Shown in pieces: positions 17,679 to 26,708 of a DNA stretch of 64,000 nt. The notes under the pieces are model-generated. The model searched no databases and was not told the origin of the DNA. It saw only the letters and a list, made by a program, of their open reading frames with translations. Position numbers and translations under genes: made by a program. The stretch is from Nakamurella sp. A5-74. Lineage in GTDB: Bacteria > Actinomycetota > Actinomycetes > Mycobacteriales > Nakamurellaceae. The DNA lies in NCBI RefSeq assembly GCF_040438885.1, contig NZ_CP159218.1, forward strand, positions 1,736,001-1,800,000. The letters are read 5' to 3'. Each line of letters opens with the position of its first letter. Position 1 is the stretch's first letter.

Positions 17679-19706
17679 TCACCTAGGGGTAGGTCTCCCG
17701 CCGCGCCGGTTGGGTGGCTCGATCACGCCTGCGTCCAGGAACGTCCGGGTGTTGCTGTCCTGGAGCCAGATGTGCAGACGGGCGGGGCCACTCGGAGCAG
17801 GCACGACGACCTGGATGGGCCCACTGACCTGGAATGGCCGCACCGGGTGCGGTAGCGGCGCGCTCTTGTCGGCTTCGCGAGGTGGCAGTGGTGAGCCAGC
17901 TGGCCCCCACGCCGCGCACAACACACCGCTCAGTGGGGTGGGCCCGTGGTGGGAGATCCTGATGTCCAGCTCAAGGGGTCCGGTGGGAACAGGGATGTCG
18001 GCTCCGGCCGCTGCGGGGATGACATCCATGATGATGACGGTGTCGGCGTTGGTGGTGGCCGGATCGAGACCGCCCAGGTCCTTGGGGCGGCGATCCGCAT
18101 CGACGATGCCGGCCATCTCGTGTTCGACGTCGGTCAGTTCGGTGTAGACGTAGCCCGCGAACCGGTCGTGTCGGCGCATTTCCTGTGTCTGCCAACGGAT
18201 GTGCCACGCCCGTTCCAGGCTGGTGAACCCGGCACCGAACTCGCTGTTGAGGATGGGAACGCCGCTGCGGGGGAAGGTGTCGTTGCCGTAGAGGGATTTG
18301 TCGACGGCGAAGTCGGGTCCCAGGAGCACCTCGAAGCTCTCGGCTTCGCCGGAGGCGAGAGCGGTCAGGTTGTTGGCCCATTTCTGGGGGTCGACGTCGT
18401 AGTAGTGCCAGTCGACAAGATCCGTCTTGATGTGTGCCCAGCCGGAGTTCTCCACGATGGGTCGGGTGTCATCGAGTTGGTGGAGGGTGTCGTAGGCGTG
18501 GGCGGCTGCTGCGGCGCGTTCGTGGCTGCCGGGGATGTCCCAATCGAGACCCCATTCCTCGTTGTACAGGCCCCATACGATGATGCTGGGATGGTTGCCG
18601 TCGCGTTCGACCATCTCGGGGATCATGGCTTCCACTGCGGCGGCGGATGCCGGGGTGTAGCGGCTGGGGCCTGGTGGTTCGGCCCAGACGAGCATGCCGA
18701 GCCGGTCGGCGTGGTGCAGCCAGCGGGGTTCCTCGAACTTGATGTGCTTGCGCGAGAGGTTGAATCCGAATTCCCGGGCGAGTTCGAGGTCCCGGACGAG
18801 AGCTTGCTCATCGGGTGCGGTGATGCCGGTTTCGGGCCAGTAGCCCTGGTCGAGCACGCCGCGGATGTAGAGCCGCTGCCCGTTCAGGTACAGCTGCTCA
18901 CCGCGGGTCTCGATGTGCCGCAGCCCCGCGGTGGCCAGGACACGATCAGCTGCTGCGCCTTCGCCGACGGTGAATTGCACGGTGTAGAGGTGCGGATCGT
19001 CGGGTGACCACAGGCGCGGCTGATCCAGTTCGATGCGGCCGGCGAAGTGTCCTGCCCGGTCAGCGGTCAAGGCGATGATGTGCCCATCGACTTGGGCGAA
19101 CACCACAGCTTCCGCGGGCGCGTCACCGGTGAGTACGCCGGTGATGTCGAATCCGGTGAGCGAGTCACCGCGAATGGATGCGGATCGGATGTAGGTGCGT
19201 CCAGGGCTTTCGAGCCAGACGCTCTGCCAGATGCCGGAGCTGGGGGTGAAGGAGCACCCGTCGAAGTCGTTGCGGGGGATGGACCTTTGCTTGCCGTGGG
19301 GGATGAAGCGTTTGTCTGCGGGTGCGTCGACCTCCACGGTCAACTCAGCCGGGGCGCCCAGCCGGAGCACGTCGGTGACGTCGAAGGAGAAGGAGGTGTA
19401 GCCGCCGGTGTGAGTGCCGACGAGCTCCCCGTCGAGATAGACGGTGGCGCGGTGGTGGACGGCACCGAAGTGAAGCAGGATGCGCCTGTCTCGCCATTCC
19501 GACGGTGCGACGACGACGCGATGGTAGGCGGCCTGCTCAAGCCAGGTGCGGCGGACGGTGGAGGCTGCCGTCTCCCACGCGAAGGGGACGACGATGCTGG
19601 TCGGTTCGCCGCCGGTGGGGCTGAACTCCCAGGTGCCGTTCAGAGACAGCCACCGGTAGGAGCGGTCGAAGTCGGGGCGGGGGTATTCCGGCCTGGGAAT
19701 GGGCAC
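17679..19706 (-). CDS. glycoside hydrolase family 2 (beta-galactosidase/beta-glucuronidase-like)
   Basis: Cytosolic glycosidase (675 aa), no signal peptide. Order of domains: jelly-roll sugar-binding (LSLNGTWEFSP to TVEVDAPADKRF), immunoglobulin-like sandwich, then TIM barrel starting at LYIRGVLDQGYWPETG. The acid/base is Glu383 in WGLYNEEW and the nucleophile Glu489 in LNSEFGAGF, numbered from the GTG at 19706. That start has GAAAGGACC 9 nt upstream and gives the expected PRPEYPRPDFDR beginning; an ATG at 19736 is an alternative. It is the last gene of an operon with a binding protein and two permeases, so it probably cleaves an imported oligosaccharide or glycoside. Linkage specificity cannot be assigned. 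Confidence 0.9.
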   Translation of the reverse strand: MPIPRPEYPRPDFDRSYRWLSLNGTWEFSPTGGEPTSIVVPFAWETAASTVRRTWLEQAAYHRVVVAPSEWRDRRILLHFGAVHHRATVYLDGELVGTHTGGYTSFSFDVTDVLRLGAPAELTVEVDAPADKRFIPHGKQRSIPRNDFDGCSFTPSSGIWQSVWLESPGRTYIRSASIRGDSLTGFDITGVLTGDAPAEAVVFAQVDGHIIALTADRAGHFAGRIELDQPRLWSPDDPHLYTVQFTVGEGAAADRVLATAGLRHIETRGEQLYLNGQRLYIRGVLDQGYWPETGITAPDEQALVRDLELAREFGFNLSRKHIKFEEPRWLHHADRLGMLVWAEPPGPSRYTPASAAAVEAMIPEMVERDGNHPSIIVWGLYNEEWGLDWDIPGSHERAAAAAHAYDTLHQLDDTRPIVENSGWAHIKTDLVDWHYYDVDPQKWANNLTALASGEAESFEVLLGPDFAVDKSLYGNDTFPRSGVPILNSEFGAGFTSLERAWHIRWQTQEMRRHDRFAGYVYTELTDVEHEMAGIVDADRRPKDLGGLDPATTNADTVIIMDVIPAAAGADIPVPTGPLELDIRISHHGPTPLSGVLCAAWGPAGSPLPPREADKSAPLPHPVRPFQVSGPIQVVVPAPSGPARLHIWLQDSNTRTFLDAGVIEPPNRRGGRPTPR

Positions 19707-19742
19707 GGCAGGTGGTCCTTTCGGAAGACGATGCACAGGGAT

Positions 19743-20654
19743 TCAGCCCTTGACGCTGCCGGCGAGGATGCCGGCGATGAACTGCTTCTGCAGGGCGATG
19801 AACAGGATGAGGAGAGGGACGAGGGCCAGCGAACTGGCGGCGAGGAGCTCGCCGGTGACAGTGGCGTAATCAGCGCCGACCTTGTTGCCACTGATGTTCT
19901 GCGCCAGTGTCGACAGCACGACCTGCAAGGTGGCCATCTTGCTGGAACTGGCGGCGACGACGGGCCAGACGAAGTCGTTGTAGATGTTCATGATCGTCAG
20001 GACGGCGAGGCCGGCCAGGCCGGGTCTGATGATGGGCAGCACCACGCGCCAAAAGATGGCGAACTCACCGCAGCCGTCGACCCTGGAGGCGTCCAGCAGT
20101 TCGTCGGGCACGGAGGAGATGACCTGACGCATCCAGAAGATCGCGAACGCATCCACGGATCCGGGCAGTATCAGCGCCTGGTAGGTGTTGATCCAGCCGA
20201 GCTGCTTCATCTCCAGCAGCAGCGGGATGATCAGCACGATGGTCGGGAGCATCAGGGTCAACAGCACGGCCCCGAAGATCAGGTTCTTGCCACGGAATCG
20301 GTACTTGGCAAAGGCGTATCCGGCCAGCGGCGCGAAGAACAGTGTGAGGCTGCCCTTGATGAGCAGCACGATGCCGGTGTTCAGGAACCCGGTACCGATG
20401 GGGACGTCGCGCAGCATGCCGGTGAAGTTGTCCAGGGTGAACGTGCCGGGGTTGAAACCCAGAGGGTCACGAATGATGTCGGCCGCCGGCTTGAACGCCG
20501 ACAGCAGCGCCCAGACGACGGGGAACAGGAATCCGACCGTCATCAGCAGCAGGAAGACGTTCTGGACGATGAGCGGTTTCGACCGGGGTCCGGTGGCGCA
20601 GGGGGCGGTTGCGGGGGCCGCTGCCTTGGTGGCCGTGGGGACGGTGGAGGTCAT
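19743..20654 (-). CDS. carbohydrate ABC transporter permease (MalG-type)
   Basis: Inner-membrane permease (303 aa). Six hydrophobic spans are visible, the first VFLLLMTVGFLFPVVWALL. The EAA loop that docks the ATPase is DASRVDGCGEFAIFWRVVLP near residue 200. The C-terminus ends LQKQFIAGILAGSVKG, a conserved MalG-family tail. It starts 6 bp after the stop of the MalF-type gene and belongs to the binding protein-permease-permease-GH2 operon. No ATPase gene is present in the locus; a shared MsiK-like ATPase elsewhere is the expected partner. Confidence 0.94.
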   Translation of the reverse strand: MTSTVPTATKAAAPATAPCATGPRSKPLIVQNVFLLLMTVGFLFPVVWALLSAFKPAADIIRDPLGFNPGTFTLDNFTGMLRDVPIGTGFLNTGIVLLIKGSLTLFFAPLAGYAFAKYRFRGKNLIFGAVLLTLMLPTIVLIIPLLLEMKQLGWINTYQALILPGSVDAFAIFWMRQVISSVPDELLDASRVDGCGEFAIFWRVVLPIIRPGLAGLAVLTIMNIYNDFVWPVVAASSSKMATLQVVLSTLAQNISGNKVGADYATVTGELLAASSLALVPLLILFIALQKQFIAGILAGSVKG

Positions 20655-20660
20655 GGCGGG

Positions 20661-21578
20661 TCAGTCCTTCGCCCGGAGCAGCCGTACGAATCCCAGCGAC
20701 AGGATCATCACCAGGACGACGAGCAGGAACGAGTTGGCGGCGCCGGTGCCGAGGTCGGCTCGGGTGATGTGGTTGTACAGGTACAGACCTGCCGTGGTGG
20801 TCGATCCGTAAGGGCCGCCCTTGGTGACGACGAACGGTTCGGCGAACATCTGGAACACCGCCAGCGTCTGCAGCACGACCGCGAACATCAGGGTGCGGCG
20901 CAGCAGCGGCACGGTGATGCTCCACAGTTGCCGGCTGCGACTTGCCCCGTCGATGTCCGCGGCCTCGTAGACGTTCGTGTCAATGGCCTGCAACCCGGAC
21001 AACGTGATGATGACGATGAAACCAGTGGTCTTCCACAGGAACAGCAGCGCGAGGGTCGGTTTGGCCCAGCCGGTGCTGACCAACCAGCCGATGTTCGGCA
21101 GCCCGAGCAGCCCGAGCAGATCGTTGACGGCGCCGTAGTTCTGGTCGAACAGCACGATCCAGATCTGCGCCACGGCGACCAGGGGTGTCACGAACGGCAC
21201 GATGAACGCTATGCGGTAGAAGCTGCGGAGGCGAAGCTTGGCGTTGTTCAGCAGGACGGCGATGACGACGGCCAACGCGATCTGCACTGGCACGATGAGG
21301 AGCCACAGAACACCGGAGTTGCCCAATGACGCCCAGAACGCGGCGTTGCCGAGCAGGTAGGTGTAGTTGTCCAGGCCGATGAACTCAGCGGCCCCCACTC
21401 CGTGCCAGTTGGTGAAGCTCAGCTGGAGCGTGAACAGCAGCGGGTAGACGCTGAAGCCGAGGAAGACCAGCACGAACGGCGCCGTGAACAGATACGGGGC
21501 CAGTGCTTTTCGGGTGTGGTGGCCACCCCGGGTCCGTGTGGTGGCGACGCGGACCCGGGGGGCAGTCAGGGAGCTCAT
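20661..21578 (-). CDS. carbohydrate ABC transporter permease (MalF-type)
   Basis: Partner permease (305 aa) of the MalG-type protein. Six spans, the first LFTAPFVLVFLGFSVYPLLF followed by the family motif LSFTNWHG. EAA loop: EAADIDGASRSRQLWSITVP. Start ATG at 21578 matches the conserved N-terminus; longer upstream frame discarded as low-complexity. It lies 29 bp downstream of the binding-protein gene stop, consistent with one transcript. Confidence 0.93.
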   Translation of the reverse strand: MSSLTAPRVRVATTRTRGGHHTRKALAPYLFTAPFVLVFLGFSVYPLLFTLQLSFTNWHGVGAAEFIGLDNYTYLLGNAAFWASLGNSGVLWLLIVPVQIALAVVIAVLLNNAKLRLRSFYRIAFIVPFVTPLVAVAQIWIVLFDQNYGAVNDLLGLLGLPNIGWLVSTGWAKPTLALLFLWKTTGFIVIITLSGLQAIDTNVYEAADIDGASRSRQLWSITVPLLRRTLMFAVVLQTLAVFQMFAEPFVVTKGGPYGSTTTAGLYLYNHITRADLGTGAANSFLLVVLVMILSLGFVRLLRAKD

Positions 21579-21607
21579 GAGTCTTGAGGATTCCGCAGCT
21601 GCCGCTG

Positions 21608-22990
21608 CTACTTGCGGTCGATGAGGTTGGCCTGGATGTCCTTGGCGGATGTGTCGATGACCTGCTGCGGTGTCATCGTTCCGTCCAGCATCTTCTGGAT
21701 GTTGTTGCCGAGGTAGTCGACGGCCCCGGCCCACCACGACGGAATGGGAGCTCCCGCGGGAATCTGCTCACCCGCCTCGACAGCCGTGGCCCACAGGTCC
21801 TGGTTGCCCATCTCCTTGATCGGCTTGAACAGCGCCTTGTCCGGGTTCGCTGCCGGCTGGTAGGCCGGGATGGAGGTGTTGAGGCCGCCGGGGTAGACGT
21901 CGTTGGGCCCGTAGACGGCGGTGTAGCCGGCCTCGTCGAACATCATGAACTCGTAGAACAGCCACGCCAGCTGAGAGTTCTTGCCGGCCTTCGGCAGCAC
22001 GAAGGATGATCCGCCCATCGCACCGCTGCGAGCGCCGCCGTCCTTCCAGGCGGGCAGGGGCATCGCGCGCCAGTCGCCCTTGGTCTTGGTGAGCTGCTGC
22101 TGCGGGGCGAAGTCGAACCAGATCGCCCAGGGGTAGAAGACCTGTTCACCGGAATCGAGTGCGCCGATGTCGGAGGGACTCAGGTATTCCGCGCGGGTGC
22201 CCAGGCCCTGCTTCTGCACAGTGTCGAGCCAGGTGAGGATCTGGGTGTACTCGGGCGAATTCAGCCGCAGCTCACCCTTGTCGTCGGCCAGGCTGGTGCC
22301 GAGCTGACTGGCGAACATCTCCAGTTGCAGCTGGCCGAGGAACGCACTCTGTTCGAGGTGGATGGGCTTGGAGCCGGGCTTGTACTGCTGGTACTTCTTG
22401 GCCGCTGCGGTCAAGTCGTCGTAAGTCTTGATCTGTCCCGGGTCGATGCCGGCGGCCTTGAGGGCGGTGGCGTTGTAGAAAAGCAGACCCGGATCGAGAT
22501 CGAACGGGACGCCGTAGATCCCGCCGTTGACGGTGTTGACCGCCACCTTCTGGGGAGCGATGTCCGCCTGGTAGGGCTTCAGCACATCACTGAGGTTCCA
22601 GAGATAGTCGGCGTAGCCGCCGACCTTGGCGTCGTCGAGGAACACCCCGTCCGGGACGTCGGTGCCGGTGATGAGCGTGTTCTGCAGCTTGGCGTCGATG
22701 TCGACGGCCTGGTGGTTGACCTTGATGTCCGGGTACTTCTTGTTGAAGTCCGCGATCACCGAATCGAACACCTTGTACAGGTCTCCGGAGCGGTCCCAGA
22801 TGGTGATCTCGCCCTTCGGCGACGTCTTGTCCGGCGCTTGCAGTGCGGTGGGCGCCGCCCCAGCAGAACCAGAGGATGAACCGGTGTCGCCACCTGGCGC
22901 GCAGGCAGTCACGGCAATCGCCACCATGCCGGCAAGACCCAGGCTCAGAAGGCGGGACGCGTGGCGCCGTCGCCGTGAATTCAGGTGCAT
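21608..22990 (-). CDS. extracellular sugar-binding lipoprotein (ABC, family 1)
   Basis: Solute-binding protein (460 aa) anchored outside the membrane. Signal ends AVTAC (Cys30). A Gly/Ser linker precedes the mature fold beginning EITIWDRSGDLYKVFDSVIA. Features typical of SBP_bac_1 are GVPFDLDPGLLFYNATALKA, AMGGSSFVLPKAGKN and the C-terminal PQQVIDTSAKDIQANL. The start at 22990 has AAAGGAG 5 nt upstream. It is first in the operon and would capture the oligosaccharide that the GH2 enzyme processes. Expression is probably repressed by the divergent LacI regulator through the paired operators upstream. Confidence 0.93.
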   Translation of the reverse strand: MHLNSRRRRHASRLLSLGLAGMVAIAVTACAPGGDTGSSSGSAGAAPTALQAPDKTSPKGEITIWDRSGDLYKVFDSVIADFNKKYPDIKVNHQAVDIDAKLQNTLITGTDVPDGVFLDDAKVGGYADYLWNLSDVLKPYQADIAPQKVAVNTVNGGIYGVPFDLDPGLLFYNATALKAAGIDPGQIKTYDDLTAAAKKYQQYKPGSKPIHLEQSAFLGQLQLEMFASQLGTSLADDKGELRLNSPEYTQILTWLDTVQKQGLGTRAEYLSPSDIGALDSGEQVFYPWAIWFDFAPQQQLTKTKGDWRAMPLPAWKDGGARSGAMGGSSFVLPKAGKNSQLAWLFYEFMMFDEAGYTAVYGPNDVYPGGLNTSIPAYQPAANPDKALFKPIKEMGNQDLWATAVEAGEQIPAGAPIPSWWAGAVDYLGNNIQKMLDGTMTPQQVIDTSAKDIQANLIDRK

Positions 22991-23041
22991 GACACTCCTT
23001 TGTGTGTGCGCTCGTCGGATCGGGGACGACCTACCAACGCG

Positions 23042-23087
23042 TTTGCAACGTAGGCAAACCATAGCTCAGCTTGCCGACGTTGCAAAG
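23042..23087. promoter_or_regulatory. paired inverted LacI-type operators
   Basis: TTTGCAACGTAGGCAAA at 23042-23058 is repeated in inverse orientation as TTGCCGACGTTGCAAAG at 23071-23087, one base differing in the core 16. The two copies are centred about 29 bp apart in the divergent gap between the binding-protein gene and lacI-type gene. Such a pair would let the regulator control both directions. Assignment to the adjacent LacI protein is inference. Confidence 0.7.
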
Positions 23088-23123
23088 GCTAGACTGGGAG
23101 GAATTTCGACCAGGGGAGACTCG

Positions 23124-24128
23124 ATGGCTACGACGCTCCGCGACGTTGCCGATCGCGCACGGGTGTCCGTGCGATCGGTGTCCAATGTGGTGACCGGCTT
23201 CCAGCATGTGAGCCCGCGCATGCGGGAGCGGGTCGAGAAGGCCATCGCCGAGCTGGACTACCGCCCGAACCCCGTAGCACGGACCCTACGCACCGGTCGT
23301 ACCGGCCTGTTGATGCTCGTGGTCCCCGAGATCGACGTGCCCTACTTCAGCCAACTCGCCCGGGATGTGATCGTGGCCGCGGGGGAGCAGGGGTACCGGG
23401 TGATGATCGACCAGACCGGCCACGATCACGACCGGGAACGGGCACTGCTGCGAGCGGGTGACCCGAGCATGCTGGTCGACGGCATGCTGTTCGCACCGCT
23501 GGCGACCCAGGAGGAGCTGGACGGAATCAGATCCGCATCGACGCATCCGCTGGTGCTGCTCGGGGAACACAGCTTCGATGGCCGCTTCGACCACGTCGCC
23601 GTCGACAACGTTCAAGCAGCATTCGACGCCACCCGACATCTGCTGGATTCCGGCAGGACCAGGATCGCCGCCATCGGTGCCCAGCCCAAGCTGGGCTACA
23701 CCACTCCGTTGCAGCGCACCGAGGGATTCGTCCGTGCGATGCAAGAAGCAGATCTGGGCGCGACCGCCGACCTGATCAGATCAGCCCCCCGCTACGGCCG
23801 TGCTGACGGCTACACCGCTGCTGGAGAACTGCTCGCTGCTCACCCCGAGCTCGACGCGATCTTCTGCTACTCCGACTTGCTCGCGATCGGCGCGATCAGA
23901 GCGATCTTTGATGCGGGCCGCTCCGTTCCGGACGACATCGCCGTGATCGGCGTCGACGACATCGAAGAAGGCCGCTTCGCCCGGCCTGCCCTCAGCACGG
24001 TGTCTCTGGACACCGCGTTCATCGCCGAGCAGGCGGTCCGGCGCATCGCCGCCCGGATCGACGATCCCGACACTGCTGCCCAGGAAGTCATCGCCCCGCA
24101 CCGCGTGCTGGCGCGGGAGAGCTCTTGA
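23124..24128 (+). CDS. LacI-family transcriptional regulator (sugar locus 1)
   Basis: Repressor of 334 aa. N-terminal HTH: TLRDVADRARVSVRSVSNVV then the hinge helix region RPNPVARTLRTGRTG. A periplasmic-binding-protein-like sensor follows (LLMLVVPEIDVPYFSQLARD, GMLFAPLAT, AVIGVDDIEEGRFARPALST). ATG at 23124 has GGGAG about 8 nt before it; the frame is open far upstream, but the HTH fixes the start. It is divergent from the transporter-GH2 operon and probably represses it and itself at 23042-23087. Ligand unknown. Confidence 0.93.
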   Translation: MATTLRDVADRARVSVRSVSNVVTGFQHVSPRMRERVEKAIAELDYRPNPVARTLRTGRTGLLMLVVPEIDVPYFSQLARDVIVAAGEQGYRVMIDQTGHDHDRERALLRAGDPSMLVDGMLFAPLATQEELDGIRSASTHPLVLLGEHSFDGRFDHVAVDNVQAAFDATRHLLDSGRTRIAAIGAQPKLGYTTPLQRTEGFVRAMQEADLGATADLIRSAPRYGRADGYTAAGELLAAHPELDAIFCYSDLLAIGAIRAIFDAGRSVPDDIAVIGVDDIEEGRFARPALSTVSLDTAFIAEQAVRRIAARIDDPDTAAQEVIAPHRVLARESS

Positions 24129-24263
24129 AACTCCAAGTCGGCTAACCCTTGCGCTCGCCCTGCGGCAGGCGGACTTGCTCTGAACCGCTGGCCTCACCTC
24201 AGCCTCATGAGAGCAGCCGCTGGTTCTGTTTGGCAGGATCGACGGCATGCAGCGACCGGCAGG

Positions 24264-24571
24264 TCAGCACTCATTCAGCCTGGTCCTCTTCGTCCCGTTT
24301 GAGGAGGAGAGACCTAGTGTCAGATCGAGCGCCCGTTGGTTCGCCGGCGGCTGGACTGCTGATGGGACGTCGTGCCCGGCCGTGTGAACCCAGGGCAGCG
24401 CTCTGATGCGCGCCTCGACACTCCGCCAGTCATAGGTCTGCGCCCAGGTCCGGATCAGGCCGTCGAAATAACCCATTTCGACAGCGTCCACTCGTCCGCC
24501 CGAGGTAGACCGATGCGGTGCACGTCGTGGATGCGAGCGGTGAGGTCCTCTGACACGGCGTCCGGATCCAT
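24264..24571 (-). pseudogene. remnant of epoxide hydrolase N-terminal domain
   Basis: Reading from an ATG at 24571, one frame gives ISEDL-like DLTARIHDVHRIGLPRADEW. A different frame then continues GLIRTWAQTYDWRSVEARIR ALPWVH, which matches the N-terminal (EHN) domain of bacterial epoxide hydrolases, where YDWR and ALPWV/F are hallmarks. The catalytic alpha/beta-hydrolase domain is absent; the frame stops at 24264. It is a frameshifted, truncated relic. The rest of 24129-24805 shows nothing I can assign. Confidence 0.5.
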
Positions 24572-24805
24572 CGACAATGCGGATCCCACTGATGCCATTG
24601 TCAGCGCACCATCTTCAACACGTCACGCACCAAGCGACGCGCGTCACTGCGCTCGACCGGTAGTGGGAACACCACCCGGTGGTACAAGCAAGGGTTCGTG
24701 CCGTCCGGGGTCACGCACGGCGACGGGGAAGATGTCTGGCACCTGCGTCCGAATCCGACAGAAGTGCTGCAGGACAGCTGATCCGGCGCACGGTGCAGAG
24801 CCCGT

Positions 24806-25579
24806 TCAGGTCCCCTGGGTCAGCACCTGGGCGGTCCGCGCATCCGCGGGGTGGAACGTCTCCACGGTCAGCTCGTCGACGGTGACGTCCTCGGCTGTCG
24901 AGACCCGTGAGGTGAGGCTGAACAGTGAGAGTTCGTGGTCGCCGTGCCGTAGCCGCAGCGGCACGACGACCTGGTGCGCGGGAGGCGAGGCGAGATCGCG
25001 TGTTCCCGGCCAGGACAGGACTTCGTCCTGCAGCTGCACCAGGCGGGGGTCGCCGGTGCTCTCCACGCGGCTGGCCAGCTGCTCGAGCAAGTGTGCACGC
25101 CACGGGCCGGGATCGATCATCCGACGTGTCAGCCCGGCCGGGTGCAGCGAAAGTCGGAGGGCATTGACGGGGGGCTGCAGCAGCGCGGGGTCGCAGCCCG
25201 CTGTGAGGACGTCGACGGCGTCGTTCGCATCGACGATGTCCCACCACCTGTCGAGCAGGACAGCCGGGAAGGGTCGATGGGCATCCAGCACGCCGCGGAG
25301 GGCATCAGCCACCCGTACCAGATCGGGATGATCGAGATCCCGCTCGTCGTGCGCCGGGGCGTAGCCGCCCGCCAACAATGCTGCGTTGCGTTCCCGCAAC
25401 GGCAGGTCCAGTTGCTCGGTGAGCCTGCTGATCATCTCCGGCGACGGACGCGACCGCCCCGTCTCGATGTACGACAGATGTCTGGTGGACACTTCCACCC
25501 GCACCGACAACTCCAGCTGACTCAGTCGCCGCCGGACCCGCCAGTCCCGCAACAGCTGACCAATGGGCTGATCCCTCAT
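24806..25579 (-). CDS. XRE-family regulator with MmyB-like ligand-binding domain
   Basis: DNA-binding protein (257 aa). The HTH spans residues about 6-60 (IGQLLRDWRVRRRLSQLELS, TRHLSYIETGRSRPSPEMI). The C-terminal 170 residues match the MmyB-like PAS-type domain (FPAVLLDRWWDIVDANDAV, LRLSLHPAGLTRRMIDPGPW, VVPLRLRHGDHELSLFSLT). Such proteins are common in actinobacteria and often sit beside, and control, a divergent small enzyme gene, here the NTF2-like gene at 25715. ATG at 25579 lacks a good ribosome site; a GTG four codons earlier (25591) is an alternative. Confidence 0.88.
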   Translation of the reverse strand: MRDQPIGQLLRDWRVRRRLSQLELSVRVEVSTRHLSYIETGRSRPSPEMISRLTEQLDLPLRERNAALLAGGYAPAHDERDLDHPDLVRVADALRGVLDAHRPFPAVLLDRWWDIVDANDAVDVLTAGCDPALLQPPVNALRLSLHPAGLTRRMIDPGPWRAHLLEQLASRVESTGDPRLVQLQDEVLSWPGTRDLASPPAHQVVVPLRLRHGDHELSLFSLTSRVSTAEDVTVDELTVETFHPADARTAQVLTQGT

Positions 25580-25714
25580 CGTCTGGGTCACGACGCCGAC
25601 CTTAGCCACCGTCGGGTCGCCGCTCCATGACCCCACAGGTCATCGACACGCAGCCGGGTGCTCGCCGAAGCTCGGAGGTGTTCACCGAACTCACCGATCA
25701 TCGGAGTACCCACC

Positions 25715-26068
25715 ATGACTGACATCGCCACCCGCTACCTCGCCTGCTGGAACGCCGAGCCGGCCGAACGCAGCCGACTCGTCGAGGAGACATTCACCCC
25801 GACCGTCCGGTACGTCGACCCGATGGCCGACGTGGCCGGCCACGACGGTCTGTCAGCGACGATCAGCGCTGTGCGACAACAGTTTCCGGACCTCGCCTTC
25901 CACCAGATCGGGCAGTCCGATCACCACCACCACCTGACCCGCTTCGCATGGGGCCTCGGGCCGGCCGGTGGGGAGCCCGTCATCGAGGGGTTCGACGTGG
26001 TGACCACCGCGGACGACGGCCGGGTCGAATCGGTGCTGGGCTTCCTCGACCGGGTTCCGGCCCAGTGA
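25715..26068 (+). CDS. NTF2-like/SnoaL-type protein
   Basis: Small protein (117 aa) with the SnoaL/NTF2-like cone fold signature: MTDIATRYLACWNAEPAERS, TPTVRYVDPMADVAGHDGL, then HHHHLTRFAWGLGP and PVIEGFDVVTTADDGRVESV near the end. These proteins are isomerase- or hydratase-like, or simply ligand-binding. Start ATG at 25715 follows CGGAG. It is divergent from the XRE/MmyB regulator, a recurrent pairing. Its stop overlaps the GTG of a broken DUF1330 gene, so the two formed an operon. Confidence 0.8.
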   Translation: MTDIATRYLACWNAEPAERSRLVEETFTPTVRYVDPMADVAGHDGLSATISAVRQQFPDLAFHQIGQSDHHHHLTRFAWGLGPAGGEPVIEGFDVVTTADDGRVESVLGFLDRVPAQ

Positions 26069-26444
26069 CGGCGCCGACCCACAGCTACGCCGTCGGCGTG
26101 CTGAGCGAGGTGGATCCCGGCCCGGAGATCACCGCGTACCTGGAGGCCATCGACAGCACCCTGGCCCCGTTCGGCGCCCGGTTCCTCATTCACGGTGCAC
26201 GGCCGGATGTTCGGGAAGGATCATGGTCGTCTGATCTCGTGGTGATTTCCTTCCCGATCCTGACGGTGCGCGGCTCTGGTACGAATCAGACGGCTACTGC
26301 CGGATTGCGCCGCTGCGGTCCCGGCACAGCATCAGCACCATCGCACTGTTCGTCGGGGTGGACGCAAGCCACCGGGCCACCGACATCCTGGGCCAGGAGT
26401 GCTTGGTACAGCCCGGCCCGCGCTCCGGACGCGCAGCCCGGTGA
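26065..26444 (+). pseudogene. DUF1330 gene with a single-base frameshift
   Basis: Starts at GTG 26065, overlapping the NTF2-like stop, and reads HSYAVGVLSEVDPGPEITAY up to GSWSSDLVVISFP, a DUF1330 N-terminal half. At about 26254 one base is missing. In the next frame the protein continues DPDGARLWYESDGYCRIAPL, then ATDILGQECLV, and stops at 26444. Together they make a normal DUF1330-type protein of about 126 residues. It is either a real recent inactivation or a sequencing error. DUF1330 proteins have a ferredoxin-like fold; function is unknown. Confidence 0.72.
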
Positions 26445-26708
26445 TGGAACCGGACACCCAGATCGAGGCAAAGGTATACCGACTGCGCTCTTTCCTGATG
26501 ATGCGCGACATGGACAGTGCCGATCTGAGCACCCCGAAGTCGAATGTGCGTCGTTGCTCCAAGGTGTCAGGCCGCGGCAGCGCGCACGGTCCCCTGCGGC
26601 CGATCTGACCGCTGCGCCGCGTTCTGTCCCGGACTTGCCTGGCACTGGTCTCCGGCCGGCATTCCTCATCGACGACGACATGCACTGTCATCCCACACTG
26701 GAGGTTCC

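Noticed and set aside
19047-21329. 760-codon open frame on the plus strand
   Set aside because: It is antisense to the GH2 and two permease genes, has Gly/Asp/Gln/Arg-rich low-complexity composition and no domain. A by-product of high GC at third positions.
24600-24805. Minus-strand frame ending SDARRLVRDVLKMVR
   Set aside because: Plausible-looking C-terminus, but too short and without any recognisable homology to call.
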